Shown here: positions 63,701-64,000 of the stretch, one piece after another
Layout of the letters: every line of letters starts with the position of its first letter
Numbering within the stretch: position 1 is the first letter of the stretch
Assembly: GCF_008704555.1 (NCBI RefSeq)
Contig: NZ_CP023702.1
Coordinates: 3,596,001 to 3,660,000, forward strand
Length of the DNA: 64,000 nt
Reading direction: 5' to 3'
Origin: Streptomyces nitrosporeus
GTDB taxonomy: Bacteria > Actinomycetota > Actinomycetes > Streptomycetales > Streptomycetaceae
Notes under the pieces: model-generated
Database searches by the model: none
What the model saw: only the letters and a program-made list of their open reading frames with translations
What the model was told of the DNA's origin: nothing
Position numbers and translations under genes: made by a program

Positions 63701-64000
63701 CGAGGACGGTGGTCACGATGGCGTCGGCCGCGCGGAGTTCGTCGATCAGCCCGGCTTCGGGGGTGCGCAGCGAGGCGACGTACAGCGGGAGGGGCCGGCC
63801 GCCGGCGTCCTCGACGGCGGTGCAGAGCGCCTCGACGAACGCGGTGTTCCCGCTCATGTGGTGGGCGCGGTAGTAGAGCACCGCGACGGTCGGCCCGGTG
63901 ACGTCCCGGGCGGTCCGCTCCAGCGGGCCCCAGGCGGGGGCGGCGGCGGGCGGGTCGAAGCCGTGGCCGGTGAGCAGCACGGTGTCGGAGAGGAAGCGGG
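60741..64000 (-). CDS. cobN: cobaltochelatase subunit CobN (C-terminal 1086 codons)
   Basis: The gene enters from the right edge; its 5' end is outside the window. About 1086 codons are present of an expected 1200 or so. CobN is the large subunit of the aerobic cobaltochelatase that inserts cobalt into hydrogenobyrinate a,c-diamide for vitamin B12 synthesis, working with ChlI/ChlD-like CobS and CobT partners. Family blocks: VLSAYPTKHSRIGNAVGLDT, LILIQPPRGFGENPIAIYHD, DAMIHLGKHGNLEWLPGKNA, DVTLRISGFFRDAFPHTVGL, RIFGSRPGTYGAGLLQLIDS and NPKWIEAMRRHGYKGAFELA. The reading frame is intact. A cobalamin riboswitch, if any, would be outside the window. Confidence 0.95.
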   Translation of the reverse strand, partial: RFLSDTVLLTGHGFDPPAAAPAWGPLERTARDVTGPTVAVLYYRAHHMSGNTAFVEALCTAVEDAGGRPLPLYVASLRTPEAGLIDELRAADAIVTTVLAAGGTKPATASAGGDDESWDAGALTGLDVPVLQALCLTGPRSAWEENDEGVSPLDAATQIAVPEFDGRLITVPFSFKEIDEDGLPAYAADPERAARVAGIAVRHARLRHIPAAGKRIALVLSAYPTKHSRIGNAVGLDTPASAVALLRRLRAEGYDFGPEEEIPGLVSGDGDELIRALIEAGGHDQEWLTEEQLARNPVRIPAADYRRWFAALPAELREAVEEHWGPAPGEMFVDRSRNPEGDIVLAALRRGNLLILIQPPRGFGENPIAIYHDPDLPPSHHYLAAYRWIAASTEDNGFGADAMIHLGKHGNLEWLPGKNAGLSAACGPDAALGDLPLVYPFLVNDPGEGTQAKRRAHATLVDHLVPPMARADSYGDIARLEQLLDEHAQIAAMDPAKLPAVRAQIWTLIQAAKLDHDLGLEDRPEDEGFDDFIMHLDGWLCEIKDVQIRDGLHVLGGAPAGPERVNLVLAILRARQIWGGTSSLPGLREALGLDESAATRTAADETEERARALVQAMEDAGWDPAAVGRVADGLPAAVADILHFAAREVVPRLAATTDELDHAVHALAGGSVPAGPSGSPLRGLVNVLPTGRNFYSVDPKAVPSRLAWETGQALADSLLERYRADNGDWPTSVGLSLWGTSAMRTAGDDIAEAFALLGIRPVWDDASRRVTGLEPIPYEELGRPRIDVTLRISGFFRDAFPHTVGLLDDAVRLAASLDESAEHNFVRAHTQADLAEHGDERRATTRIFGSRPGTYGAGLLQLIDSRDWRTDADLAEVYTVWGGYAYGRELDGRPARDEMESAYKRIAVAAKNTDTREHDIADSDDYFQYHGGMVAAVRALKGTAPAAYIGDSTRPETVRTRTLTEETSRVFRARVVNPKWIEAMRRHGYKGAFELAATVDYLFGYDATTGVVADWMYDKLTETYVLDPVNREFLQQANPWALHGIAERLLEAESRGMWAKPDPAVLEGLRQAYLETEGSLEGDED

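Overview
The window is chromosomal DNA of a Streptomyces. Base composition is very G+C-rich with strong third-position bias. The gene set and order (bldC beside vdh, a DUF3073 gene, purM-purF, purL-purQ-purS beside an Lsr2-type gene, purC, purD, dnaX, the SRP RNA gene and tRNA-Ser) is the conserved core arrangement of that genus as I know it. Both window edges cut genes: a membrane PP2C/SpoIIE-type phosphatase at the left and cobN at the right.

Layout. 1-6 kb: tRNA-fMet, small hypothetical proteins, a GNAT acetyltransferase, a perfect 118-bp tandem duplication, and a TetR regulator divergent from an SDR/EamA pair with a palindromic operator between them; tRNA-Lys lies antisense over the end of the EamA gene. 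6-16.9 kb: an APC-type permease, a DEAD-box RNA helicase with a repeat-rich Arg/Gly tail, a lipoprotein, a coupled fluoride-channel pair plus zincin, a metallophosphoesterase, a tRNA-Glu/Asp/Phe cluster, and a CcdA/DsbA-like thiol-disulfide pair. 17-25 kb: hrpA, a second tRNA-Asp, a DUF6274 protein, the developmental regulator bldC, and valine dehydrogenase. 25-38.6 kb: DUF3073, purM, purF, a 30-residue sulfur-type leader peptide ahead of a Tat sulfatase, several envelope or hypothetical genes, an ArsR-type regulator with its own palindrome, and purL-purQ-purS. 38.6-52.4 kb: an Lsr2 paralogue, three tRNA-Gly genes, an ABC exporter coupled to a DesKR-like two-component system, purC, a dimethylformamidase-like protein, a membrane protein, purD, dnaX and the SRP RNA. 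Seven purine biosynthesis genes (purF, M, L, Q, S, C, D) therefore lie within about 24 kb.

52.5-56.0 kb is the accessory part. A complete tRNA-Ser(GGA) gene and a 116-bp direct repeat 3.4 kb away (one mismatch, covering the 3' part of the tRNA and its terminator) bracket a small integrative-element remnant. It holds the C-terminal relic of a tyrosine integrase, a frameshifted IS630-type transposase, a small unknown gene, and two divergent AT-richer genes: a stand-alone TIR-domain protein and a membrane protein resembling Pycsar/DUF5706 effectors. Both of these carry TTA leucine codons, which in Streptomyces need the bldA tRNA. This is the best candidate for an undescribed system: a minimal TIR plus membrane-effector antiphage cassette with no nucleotide cyclase in sight. 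Decaying genes (an XRE regulator and a NUDIX hydrolase) and an intact SBD-HNH-type restriction endonuclease predicted to recognise phosphorothioate DNA follow immediately, so 52.5-59 kb looks like a defence-rich variable spot. 59-64 kb returns to ordinary genes: a sortase-anchored surface protein and cobN.
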